From NCBI GenBank assembly GCA_024349245.1, contig JALDNG010000398.1, forward strand, positions 62,001 to 126,000: a stretch of DNA of 64,000 nucleotides, written 5' to 3'. The translations under genes were made by a program, and so were the position numbers. Positions 35,901-47,019 of this stretch are shown piece by piece. This stretch comes from Neodontobutis hainanensis (taxonomy: Eukaryota; Chordata; Actinopteri; Gobiiformes; Odontobutidae). The notes under the pieces are model-generated. The model worked only from the letters and a program-made list of their open reading frames with translations. It had not been told where the DNA came from and searched no databases. Numbering within the stretch: position 1 is the stretch's first letter; each line of letters starts with the position of its first letter.

Positions 35901-38900
35901 TATATTCAATTAAATTAAAAGTATTATTTTTAATTTAGGAAAATATATTATGCCTTTTAATATTTTGTCAAAAGATTCATAATTATAATAATCTGTTTCA
36001 AAACATATCTTAAGATAGTTCAAGAACCAATACATGGATTCGAAAATATGAGTTTTGTTTGACCTTAAACGTATGCATATATCTAATTTTTGATTTGACA
36101 TTTATCGATTTTGGAAGAAAAAAAGTTGCCATTCTCAGATAAGTATTTAAATGTTGAAGTACTAGCCTATCATTTATATCACATCATTAAAGCTTCACAT
36201 ATCGTTTTTCGGCCTTTACCACAAACTTAATTCAAGCATTTTAATTGAATAAAAATTGATAAGGAATTTTCTCAGTGATAATAAATTTTATTTCACTTGA
36301 TAGCATATCAATTTAAAAATTATGACTTCTTATATTTAAAAAAAGACATATAAAGATGTTAATAAGACTTTCAATGACAGGTTTTAACGAAAAATTGTTT
36401 TTAAAAAAATGACCTAAAGTAAGCTGAATTATTCATTATGATAAAAGTGTTGAGTTCATTCGCTATGAATATTGATTATAATATTATTCAGAGAAACATG
36501 ATATGTAAATTATCAAAATGTTTTTTCAGTATATTTATAATTATTTCATTTATTGAAAATATATATCATGAATATATCTTTTAATTAAACGTAATTCATA
36601 ATTAGAGATGTTATTTATATTTAAAAATATTTGTGTATTTTTACAGTTTAGACATTTTTATTTTTCTAAAATAAGTTTTGAATTTGAAAGATTTCTAAAA
36701 ATATTTTAATAAAGATGCACATTTATAATTCGACAAAGTCTATTTTTGTGAAGTTAAAGATTATTTAAAATTTTGTCAATGAAAGCATGGTAATGAGTTT
36801 ATCCTATCTTAATTGTTTAACTTTAGATTTTCTCAGTATTTATAACATTGAAAATAAGCGAATTTTAAAATTCTTTCCAAATATACATTGAGATTATTTA
36901 TTTACGAATAACTTATTTTCTGTTTCAAAATTATTTTCCTTCTTTGTCTCGTGTATAAATTTTACTGTTACTTCTTTTCATAAATTATTAAATTTTTAAG
37001 GAGAAAAGATTTTGTGATAAATTCATTAAATTACTTCTTCTCTGATCTTTTTCAACTTTTCACAATCGATTATTTGATTTTAAAAAAAGTTTTAATGAAT
37101 TCAAGAGGTAACAAATAATTTCAGCATCTATCAGAAATCAACTTCTGATATCCAACACAACTAAAAAAAATTTTTCTCTTTCAAATTTAAAATAAATTTT
37201 TAAACCTGTAGAAAATCAAAGTTTATAAATATCATCATCAAGTTCTTATGATAAAACATAGAAGACTATATATTATTTTCATGAAAACTAAGATAACGTA
37301 AATTGCTTTTAAATAGATGTTTGATATCAATATCATATAAATAAAATTAGAAAGTAAATCAAATAAAACTAAAAAATATTGTGCAATAAGTAACTATCTT
37401 CGATTTTAGAAAAGTTATTTTTGTTTGGTTAATAAATATTTGAACTGTTAATTTAAAAAAACTTATTGAAAAAAAATTATTCAACTATATCTCATTTTCT
37501 TTTAGATATTCGATTAAATTTCATAACTAAGCCACTACTCTGCAGTCGATTTATCTTGAGTATATATTTTATAAAAATGTTTTTGAAACTTATTGTTAAC
37601 ATCTTGTAATTTTCATATAAATGTGAATTCATAAATATTCAACGTAATGTAGAATTTTATAACATTGCGCGATTTGTTTAAATCATTTGAATAAGATTCT
37701 CGATATCTCCAAAGATAGCTTGAACAATTTTAAATGTGTCAATTTATTCGCTTCATTTTCAACGCATATTAAAATATATGTTTAAAAAAATTTTTGAACA
37801 TATTTTGATTTGCAATTGAAAAAATAGGAATTCTTTTATGAATGTATTAAAATTTATGTTTACAAAATGATTCAAATTAAATTTTAAATGAATATCTTTG
37901 GGAAGAAAGAATATAATATCTACCATTATAATCAATCAAAGAATAATCACAAAAATTAAAAACATAGATAGCCAAAACATGACATTTAAACTTATATGAT
38001 GTTTTTTATTATATAAAACGATTTTTATGATTTTTTCTTTCATGTAAAATATTGGAAGCATAAAAAGGGAGATAAAATCTGATGTCATGATAATTATGTA
38101 AAATTATATAAAATGTAATAAAAGGTGCAAAAGATTAATTTGTCATTTTAAAGTTAACTTTTTAGAACTAACATGGTAGATAGCATGTAAAAAGAGTGGA
38201 TAAATTTAATGTGGGCGTAAATATCAGCTCTGAAAATGTAAAAGATCTGGTCATCAAACAAAAAAACATAACAATATTCATTATATTAATCGAAATTCAA
38301 AATAAAATAATTGATTATTTGTTTAGAATAATTAATTTTCTTAAATGAAATTGACAGTATTCTTGAATTTAATTAAAAATGGATTATATTTTTTCCAAGT
38401 TTTTCAAATAAATATTTTTCATATATTATATTTATTCTCATTAAAATCAAAGAGAATGAAAGAGATATTTTGTTCTAAATATTTGTTTTGTTTTAAACAA
38501 TATTTAAATAAAAAATCCTAATCATTTAAAAATATTTGAATATTCTCTTCAACAATATAGATTATTTGATGATAAACTATTCAACGAAAAATTGCTCAGA
38601 TTAGAGTTAAGCATTTAACTAGAAATTATCAAAACTAATTTCAAATTTAAAACTGTTTTTTCGTATAAAGAGTGAAAAATTTTGTTTTTCTTGAGTTAAA
38701 AATAATGAAGTTAATGAAATTAAAACTCGGAGAAATTAATAAACATAATCTTAGGATGAAATATATCATAATTTCTAAATTTTATGAACATTTTTGTTTA
38801 ATTATTTCAATAAAAGTAAGCACGAAAGGTGAAAACAGAATATAAAATTCAGATTTATTCAAAAAAGTTCATTTTGGAAATAATAAATATATTTTTGAAA

Positions 38901-41900
38901 AATGAAGTTGAGCGCAAACATTTATGAGTTGAGCTCACCATGGTGATGTTTTAAATCTCTAGGTGTTCTAAATATAATTTATTTTTCAAATAATATAATG
39001 TGAAAAATTAATGATTTTTCGTTTTGACACATTATTAAATGATTGAATATTGTGATGATAATTATATACATTTTAAAAGCTCTTTAAATTAAATGTTTTT
39101 ATAATATTTTGTATAAAATGTATTAATTTCACAAAATTCTTAGTGAAAGAATCAAACGATATGAATTATATAGGTTTTGTCTTATTTTCTAAAATAAATT
39201 CACAAATCATTTGAAAAAATTTCTCATTTGAATTTCTTTAATTTTTTGAAGGTGGGAACATTTTAAGTTTGAGAAAATCTCATATTTTATGATATATATG
39301 AACATAGTTTGAGAGTTATAAATATATATCTTTTGTCAAAGTGAATTTTTAAATGAATCATAAAAAAAATCTTAAAATCGAAAAGATATTTATTCAAGTA
39401 GACTGTTAATATTTTTTATCTTTTGATGAATGCATTATGTTTTGATATTTTTAGACAAAAAAGGTTTCATTCAAGATTTGATTATAATGAAACAAAGATA
39501 TTTTTAAAATTAATAAAATTATGTTTCTAATTTTTTTACAATAATTTCTAAATCTACTATAAATATTCGTATTAATGTAAGAAACAAAAATTTGATTTTC
39601 TTTGTTAAAGATTAATTATTTTATTATACAATTTTAAGGATAGTAATCAAACAAATAAGGTAACAACATTAAATGCATTTGTCATAAACTGTTTATAAAT
39701 ATCAATTGGTATTTGCTCAAAATTAAATTTTATAAAGTAAATTATTTTTACACTTAAAAATTATAATGGATTTAAATTTAAACAATTTTTTAAGATATAT
39801 AGTACATGCATCATACTAAAAACTGATAATAATTTTGTACAAAGCAGCATGATAAAAGAACTTCAAACATCATCAATACAGTCATCGATATAAAATATAT
39901 TCCAAATTTTCTTAAAAGTGAACTTCATTAAATCAATATTAAAAGAATATATTTTGAATGTATTTTTGATCAAAAGTTAAATTTCTTATAAATTTGCATC
40001 TCTTTCAAGTTACTCAAATATTCTTAAATTTTATAATGAATTAAAACTGTTTTAAAGTTTATCGTTTTCAATTTTCACAAATATTTTTGTTTAAGTTTTT
40101 TTAAAAAAGTGTTTATAACTTATGAGTTAAAAAATCAGCATATTTTGAAAATCGAAGATGAAATGATTTATATAAATTAATAATTGACTAAAAATTAAAA
40201 ATAATATTTTTTTGTCACAATCCAAAAATATAAGTCTTATTAAATTATAATGAATATACGTAAACTATATACTTTATTTTTTAAAGTAATTTAACTTTTG
40301 AAAAATTTCAAAAAAGTAAAATTATAATTTTCAGTTTATTTACTTACATAAAAATCTTATATAAATAAGTTTTTCTAGTACCATACCTTTCTAATATTTA
40401 ATATTTCAATCATAAAGATGAATATTATCTAATAATCACAAAATATGACGATATAAGAAATTACAATAATTCTTCTGAGAAGAAAAACAAGACATTAAAA
40501 TTAAAAAAATGTTTTAAAGATAGTTCTATTTCTTACTCATGAATATTCAAAATATGTTTTAAAAATTTTCAAATGAGATTAATTGAACTAAGTTCGAGTT
40601 ATGATAATATTCAATAAATAAGTTTATTTCAAAGAAATTGCTTTTTACATAAAAGTTCAAAATGGATTTTACTTAATTATATAGCAATTGGTTTTTGTTT
40701 AAATATCTTAAATTATTTCATGTTAAACAATAAACTAAGACTAATTTGAACCGATAAAATTTTATCATATTTTAGAAGATAAAAAATACAATTTTAACAG
40801 AATCTTTTTTATCTTAAAAAGTGTTTGGCATGAAAGACACAATATTTTATAGAAATAAAAATGAATCCTATATATGTGTTAGGTATGCATGACATTACTG
40901 ATGATCATATTAGGTGGAAATCTTGAAAATATTTTTAATTAAGCAACTCAATTTTTATGTATTGTAAATTGAAAAATCGAGTCTTCTTACATAAAAATTT
41001 TTATGTGGGTCCTCGAGTCTGAAAACCTTATTCATACGTAAACTCACAAGATGAATAAACATAAAATAGCTAATTAAACAGACCGTCAGAACGAATCAAA
41101 GTTATAATATTTCAATTTTGTTTTATGTCTGCTACAAAAACTGTTTCATCGTTTTAAAATTCTCTTCTGAATTAATTTTTTGTTCCAATAAAATTAATAT
41201 TTAAAAATTAAGTAATTTATTTGAAAAATATAAATACACTAATTTATTTGAAAATCTTGGTAAATGAGCTATTTTAATACTTTTTTCTACACGAATTAAT
41301 ATGATGTTAATATTAACCTCTAAATGATATTAAAAAACAGAGAATTTACACCTTTAATGTACTCTGAATATTCTTATTTCAGAATCAGCTCTAATTACAA
41401 ATTAATTAAAATATTGTAAAAAAATAATTAAACACATCAAAATAAATCATGCTTTATTCATTTTTATTTTATATTTCATAAAAATATTAAAATACTTAAA
41501 TTAAAATATTATGGAACAGAAGTCTGAAAATATCAAAAATAATTGAGAAATTATTTATAAACTAATTAAATAAATGTTTAACTAAATTAATATTTTTAAA
41601 TATCTGAATTAATTTTGATAAAAAATTCTTGAAAATTTTCACTTTTTTTTGAAACTTTGAAATTATTAAAGAGCTGAAAATATAAAAATAATAGCTAATC
41701 AAGTTAGTTTTATACATTAATTTACTTAACTTAATTGATGGTCCTATTTAATGAACCATTTTATAAGTTGGTGAAATACTTGAAAATTATACAAAAAATT
41801 TTAAAAAGAACACATTAAATTTATGAAAATCTAGACTCATGAAGGTTCAAATTTATACAGAATAACATAAAAATAGTATTATCTGACGTGCATATGACGT

Positions 41901-42500
41901 TTTATCTGTTAAAGCACACGAATTTAAATAAAAGTTAATTTAGACAGACTCTAAAATTATATATCATAGATTTAAAAAATCGTTGAATGGGGGTTAAAGC
42001 TGAAAGTTTCTTTGTATTTTTGGTAAACATAATGCTTTACATTAACCTAAAAGTTAAAAGATTTAAATACCTTTCTCATAAATCGACTAAATTTGTTAAA
42101 AATTTTAAGATACGAAATGTCAATAAGTACTCCACACCAGGTTAACGTTTTCTTGTTTGAATACATGACATTACACACCTACTTTTATCAGTAAATATGT
42201 ACTGGAAATGATTTTTGAAATAAATTTGACATAAGTTCTATAACATTATTATGAAATTGATGTTTTACTCCTCCCCTTTTTCTCTTAATTTATGATTTTG
42301 TATGAGATATTCCATAGTGTCATTAAAATCTATGAAATTATCTCTAAGTTTTTAGGTATATCATAACTAATTTTTTCTTTTTATCAGGATTTCTATGTGT
42401 GTCAAGACAAAAGCCAAAACACTTAACACTTTCAAAAATGCATTAAAATTCTAATTTCATTTTTTCATGGAGAAACATATATAGGATACAAAAAAGCGGT
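33000..42500. other. AT-rich stretch, nothing firm
   Basis: I find no supported gene or mobile element. A stop-bounded minus-strand frame at 33124-33345 (no ATG) has a charged middle and a hydrophobic end (FILVVVIHHVFLP) but could be chance. The 63-codon frame at 35910-36101 looks like base-composition noise. A perfect 12-bp palindrome, TCACCATGGTGA, lies at 38935-38946. The inverted repeat at 34352-34425 is listed separately. Confidence 0.5.
34352..34425. repeat. Imperfect inverted repeat with 15-bp pairing
   Basis: TTATCATCACTAAGTGT at 34352-34368 pairs with ACACTTAGATGATAA at 34411-34425 over 15 bases, leaving a two-base AC bulge. The 42-base interior contains a smaller inverted repeat, TTAATT/AATTAA, next to the right arm. 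It could be a hairpin-forming RNA or a small mobile-element remnant. It is not a canonical microRNA precursor because the left half of the interior is unpaired. Confidence 0.4.
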
Positions 42501-42523
42501 CTATGTCAAATTTTTTTAACCAT

Positions 42524-43186
42524 CTAACTGATATAAAGCATTTGTTTCCTCCAATGGTTTATCTGATTATATTCACTTGCGATTGAATTTGCATTAGAAT
42601 TTAGCTTATTTTGATGATCGTTAACTGGATACATTCTTGGCTTTTCTTGTTCGTCAAAATTTTGAAATAATTTAGGTTCATGTATTTTTTCATGGTCTAT
42701 CAATGCCAATGCTATTTTCTGTGAATCCATTTGAATTTTTTCAGACTTTGCCAAATTTTTCTTTTTACTGAATCTAAATTTATTCAAGGATGTAAGTTTA
42801 TTCTCTGAATTATGACTTTTGAAAGTAATGTATGGCTTTCTTGAAAAAAAATCGTATAAGGAAGTTTTATAAATAAGAAACGACTTTAAAAGCTTCTTCT
42901 GTCTTTTTTTCTTGCATGATCCTGTACATATCGGTTTCTTGACAATAGTTGCTGGTCTAGTTCTATCGTTATTCTTAAACTCTGATGAACTCGAGTGAAG
43001 AGATTTATCTATTATTTTCTGAGATTTTGAGTGGAAAAGCTTAGGAGGACCTTGACTTCTAGATGTTACTGATGGTAACACGACTGCGCTTGAGGAATAT
43101 TGACCAGAGTTAGAATTTGAAGAAAACTTTTTACTATAAAATAGCACTTTTCCATCTTTCTTTTTGAAGAAAATACCATTTCTTGT
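42524..43186 (-). CDS. Basic Ser/Lys-rich protein, probable last exon
   Basis: This is the longest open frame in the window: 221 codons between stops (43187-43189 and the TAG at 42524-42526), with raised G+C. I do not recognise a family. Counting from GTG at 43147, residues 8-60 are Ser-rich and low in complexity. Residues 74-85 form CTGSCKKKRQKK, a Cys pair joined to a strong nuclear-localisation-like cluster. A second basic cluster lies at 126-136, and the C-terminal third is polar with Asn, Gln and His. The protein looks disordered and nuclear. There is no in-frame ATG before residue 140. Either an upstream exon supplies the start (see 46731-46880; a phase-matching acceptor would follow TTCTTCAAAAAG, giving an exon from 43159), or the ATG at 43179 was put out of frame by a one-base change in the five-T run at 43161-43165. 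Confidence 0.6.
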   Translation of the reverse strand, partial: TRNGIFFKKKDGKVLFYSKKFSSNSNSGQYSSSAVVLPSVTSRSQGPPKLFHSKSQKIIDKSLHSSSSEFKNNDRTRPATIVKKPICTGSCKKKRQKKLLKSFLIYKTSLYDFFSRKPYITFKSHNSENKLTSLNKFRFSKKKNLAKSEKIQMDSQKIALALIDHEKIHEPKLFQNFDEQEKPRMYPVNDHQNKLNSNANSIASEYNQINHWRKQMLYIS

Positions 43187-43231
43187 TTAATCACAGCTAT
43201 TAATGCCAGATATATATGCATTATTAAAAAA

Positions 43232-43270
43232 ATTCGTATCAAAACGAATATGTTCGTAATGAAACGAACA
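43232..43270. promoter_or_regulatory. Two palindromes in 20-bp register
   Basis: ATTCGT-ATCAAA-ACGAAT is followed by TGTTCGT-AATGAA-ACGAACA. The shared core TTCGT-N6-ACGAA starts at 43233 and again at 43253, and the two 16-base cores match at 13 positions. The arms are perfect (6 and 7 bp). Two dyad sites exactly two helical turns apart are a typical arrangement for cooperative binding by a dimeric DNA-binding protein. They lie 46-84 bases beyond the start of the long open frame. Confidence 0.4.
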
Positions 43271-43527
43271 ACGCTTAAGATAAATAAATTTTAAAAATAT
43301 TAAGAAGATTTAAAATAATGAAAACATTGGATAAAATATGAAAAAAATTCAACTCTATGAAAAATTTATCAAAAATTCTCAAATAAAGTTAGTTATGATA
43401 AGCTTATTTCAATAGTTTAAAAAAATAATGTTAATGACAAAACATTCATGAGTAAATCTCTATTTTTTATTCTATAAAAATAATTTCTATCAACTATGAT
43501 AATCTTTAAGCCGAAAAACATGTTGAG

Positions 43528-43535
43528 TGACGTCA
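43528..43535. promoter_or_regulatory. CRE-like palindrome TGACGTCA
   Basis: A perfect 8-bp cAMP-response-element consensus is followed at 43536-43544 by TTTGCGCATGC-like sequence that resembles an NRF1 half site. Both are G+C-rich words in AT-rich surroundings, about 350 bases upstream of the long minus-strand frame. Function is inferred from the motif alone. Confidence 0.3.
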
Positions 43536-43739
43536 TTTGCGCATGCTATGTTATTAAACGATAAAAATTAAATAATAATTTATTATATATAATATTCGAA
43601 GTTCATGATGTTAAGATATTTTATAGTTAACATATAATCTAAAAGATATACAAAAAAATATATTCATAATATTTTTCATGAATTTAAACGTCAATAATGT
43701 GAGTTGGGTCTATTTTACGCAGAATCAATGATTTTTAGT

Positions 43740-43747
43740 TGACGTAA
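43740..43747. promoter_or_regulatory. Second CRE-like site TGACGTAA
   Basis: The site has one mismatch from the CRE consensus and lies about 210 bases from the perfect one. An ACGTCA half site at about 43688 lies between them. The surrounding 70 bases are richer in G+C than average. Confidence 0.25.
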
Positions 43748-46730
43748 AAGCCGCATTTGATCTATACTCAAATTGTTAATTTGTGTGATTTTATTTATGA
43801 AAAATTTTATTTATCAATAAAATAACAACACTTTTCACTTTACGAGTGAGCCATTTTTTTAATTTTCTTTTATAATCTTTTTACTATTGTTATGAAAAAT
43901 TTTTAATAGAATTCAAGTTTCTTGAATATGTCATCATAATTTTTATAATTTGGATTTAGTTCTCTTCAAACACATAAAATGCAAATTAACTATAAATTAT
44001 AAAATTTTTATGCTAGCATAATAAACCTCGTAACACTGTCAAATATTATGTCATACCTTAAAATATGTGAGTATTCGAACAAAAATTTATCATAATATTT
44101 AAGGTCTTAGGTGACTTTCACAGTTAAAAGTAAAAGAAACATAAAGTATTATTTTTCTATTTCATACGTATTTTTTAGTTTTTATAAAGATAAATGTTTA
44201 ATATTTGAATATTAATTTCACATGTGCATGATAAGTTCTATAAAGCTCTATTTTTTAACGGTTTTTCGGTTATGCAATTTAAAACAGCTTGTTTATTTAC
44301 AAAATTAAAATCTATGTTCTTTCTTTATAAAAATTTGAGAAAACAAAAATCATATTTTGTCAAAAGGGGCACTTTATTCCCTTAGAAAGTGATAACACAT
44401 TGAATATTATATAAATATAAAATATATTCCCATTGTGCGAGTTTATAAACATCATACTTATTGATTTGTTTTTTAATTCAACAGTATAATTCTTAAAATA
44501 ATTTTTTCCTTCATTGTTTGAATAAGTAAATATGTTTTTTATGACTTTTAGATATTATGTGAATGCATATCAAATTTACATAAATCAAAATTCCACATTA
44601 AACCAGTGATAAAATAGAAAATAACATAATAAAAAGAACCAAACATTTTTAAAATTATGACAAAAGGATAAATATTTTTTAAGGGTTTTTTCTATTTATA
44701 ACCTTAAATAAGTTAGTTCATTCTTCCTTTTTATCACATGATTTGTAAATTATAGTATAAATCTGTTTATAGAACTAAAATCAGAAGAAAATCAACCCTA
44801 TAAAAGTATGTGGTAACAATAGAGAAGAATATTTTTATTGACATTCTCGGTACAGCATATAAATTTGTTGAGCTCATGTGTAAAGTTTTAATAGATAGTT
44901 ATATTTTTTTCAAAGATGAATAATTTGTAAGAGTCTCGATTGTTTAAATATAAATAACTCGAACATACTTTTTCTTTATAATCTCTTGGCAAACATGAAA
45001 TTCATTTTTATCAAGCCAAATATACAAATATCAACATTTAAAAATGGTGTACGTTTTCTATATTTTGACATCTTTTACTGATATGACAACAGAATAATAT
45101 CTTATTTACTGTTATTCTGAGACGTTTATTCAAAAACAAAAATTTCATAAAGAAAGAAAATAATAAATTCTCAATTTCTGCAAAACACTACCAATCCGAG
45201 TTAAATTTTATTACCATATCTCTTTAAAAAATACTTCTTATAATTGATAATACCCTTGAACTAAGTATTTTTAAACATTTAAACATTACAAGATATTATT
45301 TTTAGTGTTATGATATGAAGTTAATAAACATTTTATTTTCAGTATGTCAGTACAAATACAAAATATGATTTGTAGTTTAAATTCCATTCATTTTAAACAT
45401 AAACTAATTTTATAAAATAAACGTTAAATGTATTTTAAACAATACTCTTTTCAAGATATTATAAAAAAAGAAACGTTAAGAATGATTCATAAGACATTAA
45501 AATAATTAAAATCCTAATTTAATAAAATTTTTAAATTTTATTATAAGTTAACAGTAAATGGAATGTTATACTATCATATTTATATTTTTAGTTCCAAGAT
45601 GATAACTATGAAAACACTACTAAAAAGATAATATTTTCAAAAATAAAAAGCGTCTATTATCATAAAATTAAGATGAGGTCTCCATATTAGTCAAAAAAAT
45701 ATTTTAAATAAATATTATTTTTGAATCTGGCAAAAAATATAATAATTCTGTGAATTAGCGATAATAAAGTTTATTAAAATCCATGAAATATACAAAAAAT
45801 TATTTGAACTTAATTTTTTGATTATTTAAATTTCGAAACATATTTGTCAAATTTATGAGTACGTATTTAGGGTTAAAGATATAAATTACATAAAAACCTT
45901 AAAATAACAGGATTTTTTACTGTTTACCTGCCGTGTTATTGATAGTATATCATCAAAGTTTTTAATGTTATAAAATAAAAACAGAATTTTTCGTTCTTAC
46001 TGTATGGTATATAAACCTAACAATTAAAAATCTATATTTTTTGAGTGATCTTATCGTCAAATAAATGCATGAAATGAAAGTTTAAAACTAAATGAAAATT
46101 ATAGTTGAGATCTTTTTCACAAGGTATTTGAATTTTATTTCAAAATACTTGCGAAAGATATCATTTAAAGAACTATATCAAATGAGATATTTTAGTATCC
46201 ACTTATAAACTCAAAATATAGGCGCAGACTTTTTTCAGCTTTTCTAAAGATTTAAACACGTTTAATAAATTTTAATTAACCTTTAAATATTGATCAATAT
46301 GAAAATGTAGTGTGGAATATGAAATGTATATCTTTCCACAGATAATTTCACTTTACTCAAAATAAATTGTGAATTTTATTCACCTTAGTTATGATAACAT
46401 TATTCATGAATTTTGGGAATAAAATGATGTTAAGAGTTAGCAATGATGATGCCATAATCTTCATATAATTCAAAACATATATAAAATACAAAATCTGATA
46501 AAATATATAAATAAATTCTTAATACCATTGTGAGAGTATTTAAATTTATCTTAAGTTATGAGGTCTATTTTATAATGTATAAAGAAGCATAAATTTTGTT
46601 TAAAGTTCCTTTGATTAGTATGGAAAAATCAAAACTTTAAGATAAATCATTAAGAAAAATTTTACTCTTCTGCATCCAATAAGTACTTTAGAAATATAAG
46701 TAACTTAAATCCCAAACTATTAATTGTTGT

Positions 46731-46880
46731 TTAAGTAGTTAATAAGAATGGGAAATTTGGAAAACGAGCCGTTTCAGTTTTAAACCGTGAAGAGAGCTTT
46801 ACTCTGAATCCACTCTTGTTGATAGTGTCAGCGAGAACCCGCTGAATTGGTCTTGATACATCGGTTTTTCTTTCGTTCAT
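46731..46880 (-). CDS. Probable first exon, ATG-started, unidentified
   Basis: An ATG at 46878-46880 opens a 49-codon frame that fills an isolated island of about 44 percent G+C. It begins MNERKTDVSRPIQRVLADTI and continues through SGFRVKLSSRFKTETARFP. The charged, varied composition is unlike AT-driven noise. The leader before the ATG is A-rich, as in many 5' untranslated regions. A donor-like site AGA/GTAAAG would end the exon at 46803 after 26 codons in phase 0. A weaker one, TCACG/GTTTAA, would end it at 46786. Without splicing the frame stops with TAA at 46731. It may supply the missing start of the long frame at 42524-43186. I recognise no family. Confidence 0.42.
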   Translation of the reverse strand: MNERKTDVSRPIQRVLADTINKSGFRVKLSSRFKTETARFPNFPFLLTT

Positions 46881-46978
46881 CTTATTCTTTGTAATTTTTG
46901 ATTTTGTGTTTCTTTTAATAATTGTCTTGTAACTAAATATCGTTAATTAGTATTAATTATTTGTCTTCAAATCCATAT

Positions 46979-47013
46979 CTAGGACGTCGGCAGGGCTTAT
47001 CGGCAACGCACAG
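46979..47013 (-). promoter_or_regulatory. G+C-rich promoter-like patch
   Basis: About 35 bases with over 60 percent G+C lie 100-130 bases upstream of the ATG at 46880. The patch contains GACGTC (46983-46988), a direct repeat of TCGGCA and, on the minus strand, CGATAAG. It could be a proximal promoter or include the transcription start. A minus-strand frame through it (LCVADKPCRRPRYGFEDK, then stop) could instead be a small exon. Confidence 0.28.
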
Positions 47014-47019
47014 ATTTTT

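Larger units (their letters stand above)
43187..46730 (-). other. Putative intron between the two exon candidates
   Basis: The stretch between the long frame and the ATG island is AT-rich and has no coding-like frame I can support. It would be a single intron of about 3.6 kb if the two exons belong together. It contains the paired palindromes and the CRE-like sites listed below, all within 600 bases of the long frame. If the long frame is a separate gene, these sites would sit in its promoter. Confidence 0.35.

Noticed and set aside
35910..36101. 63-codon minus-strand ATG frame.
   Set aside because: Within chance expectation, no recognisable domain and no regulatory context.
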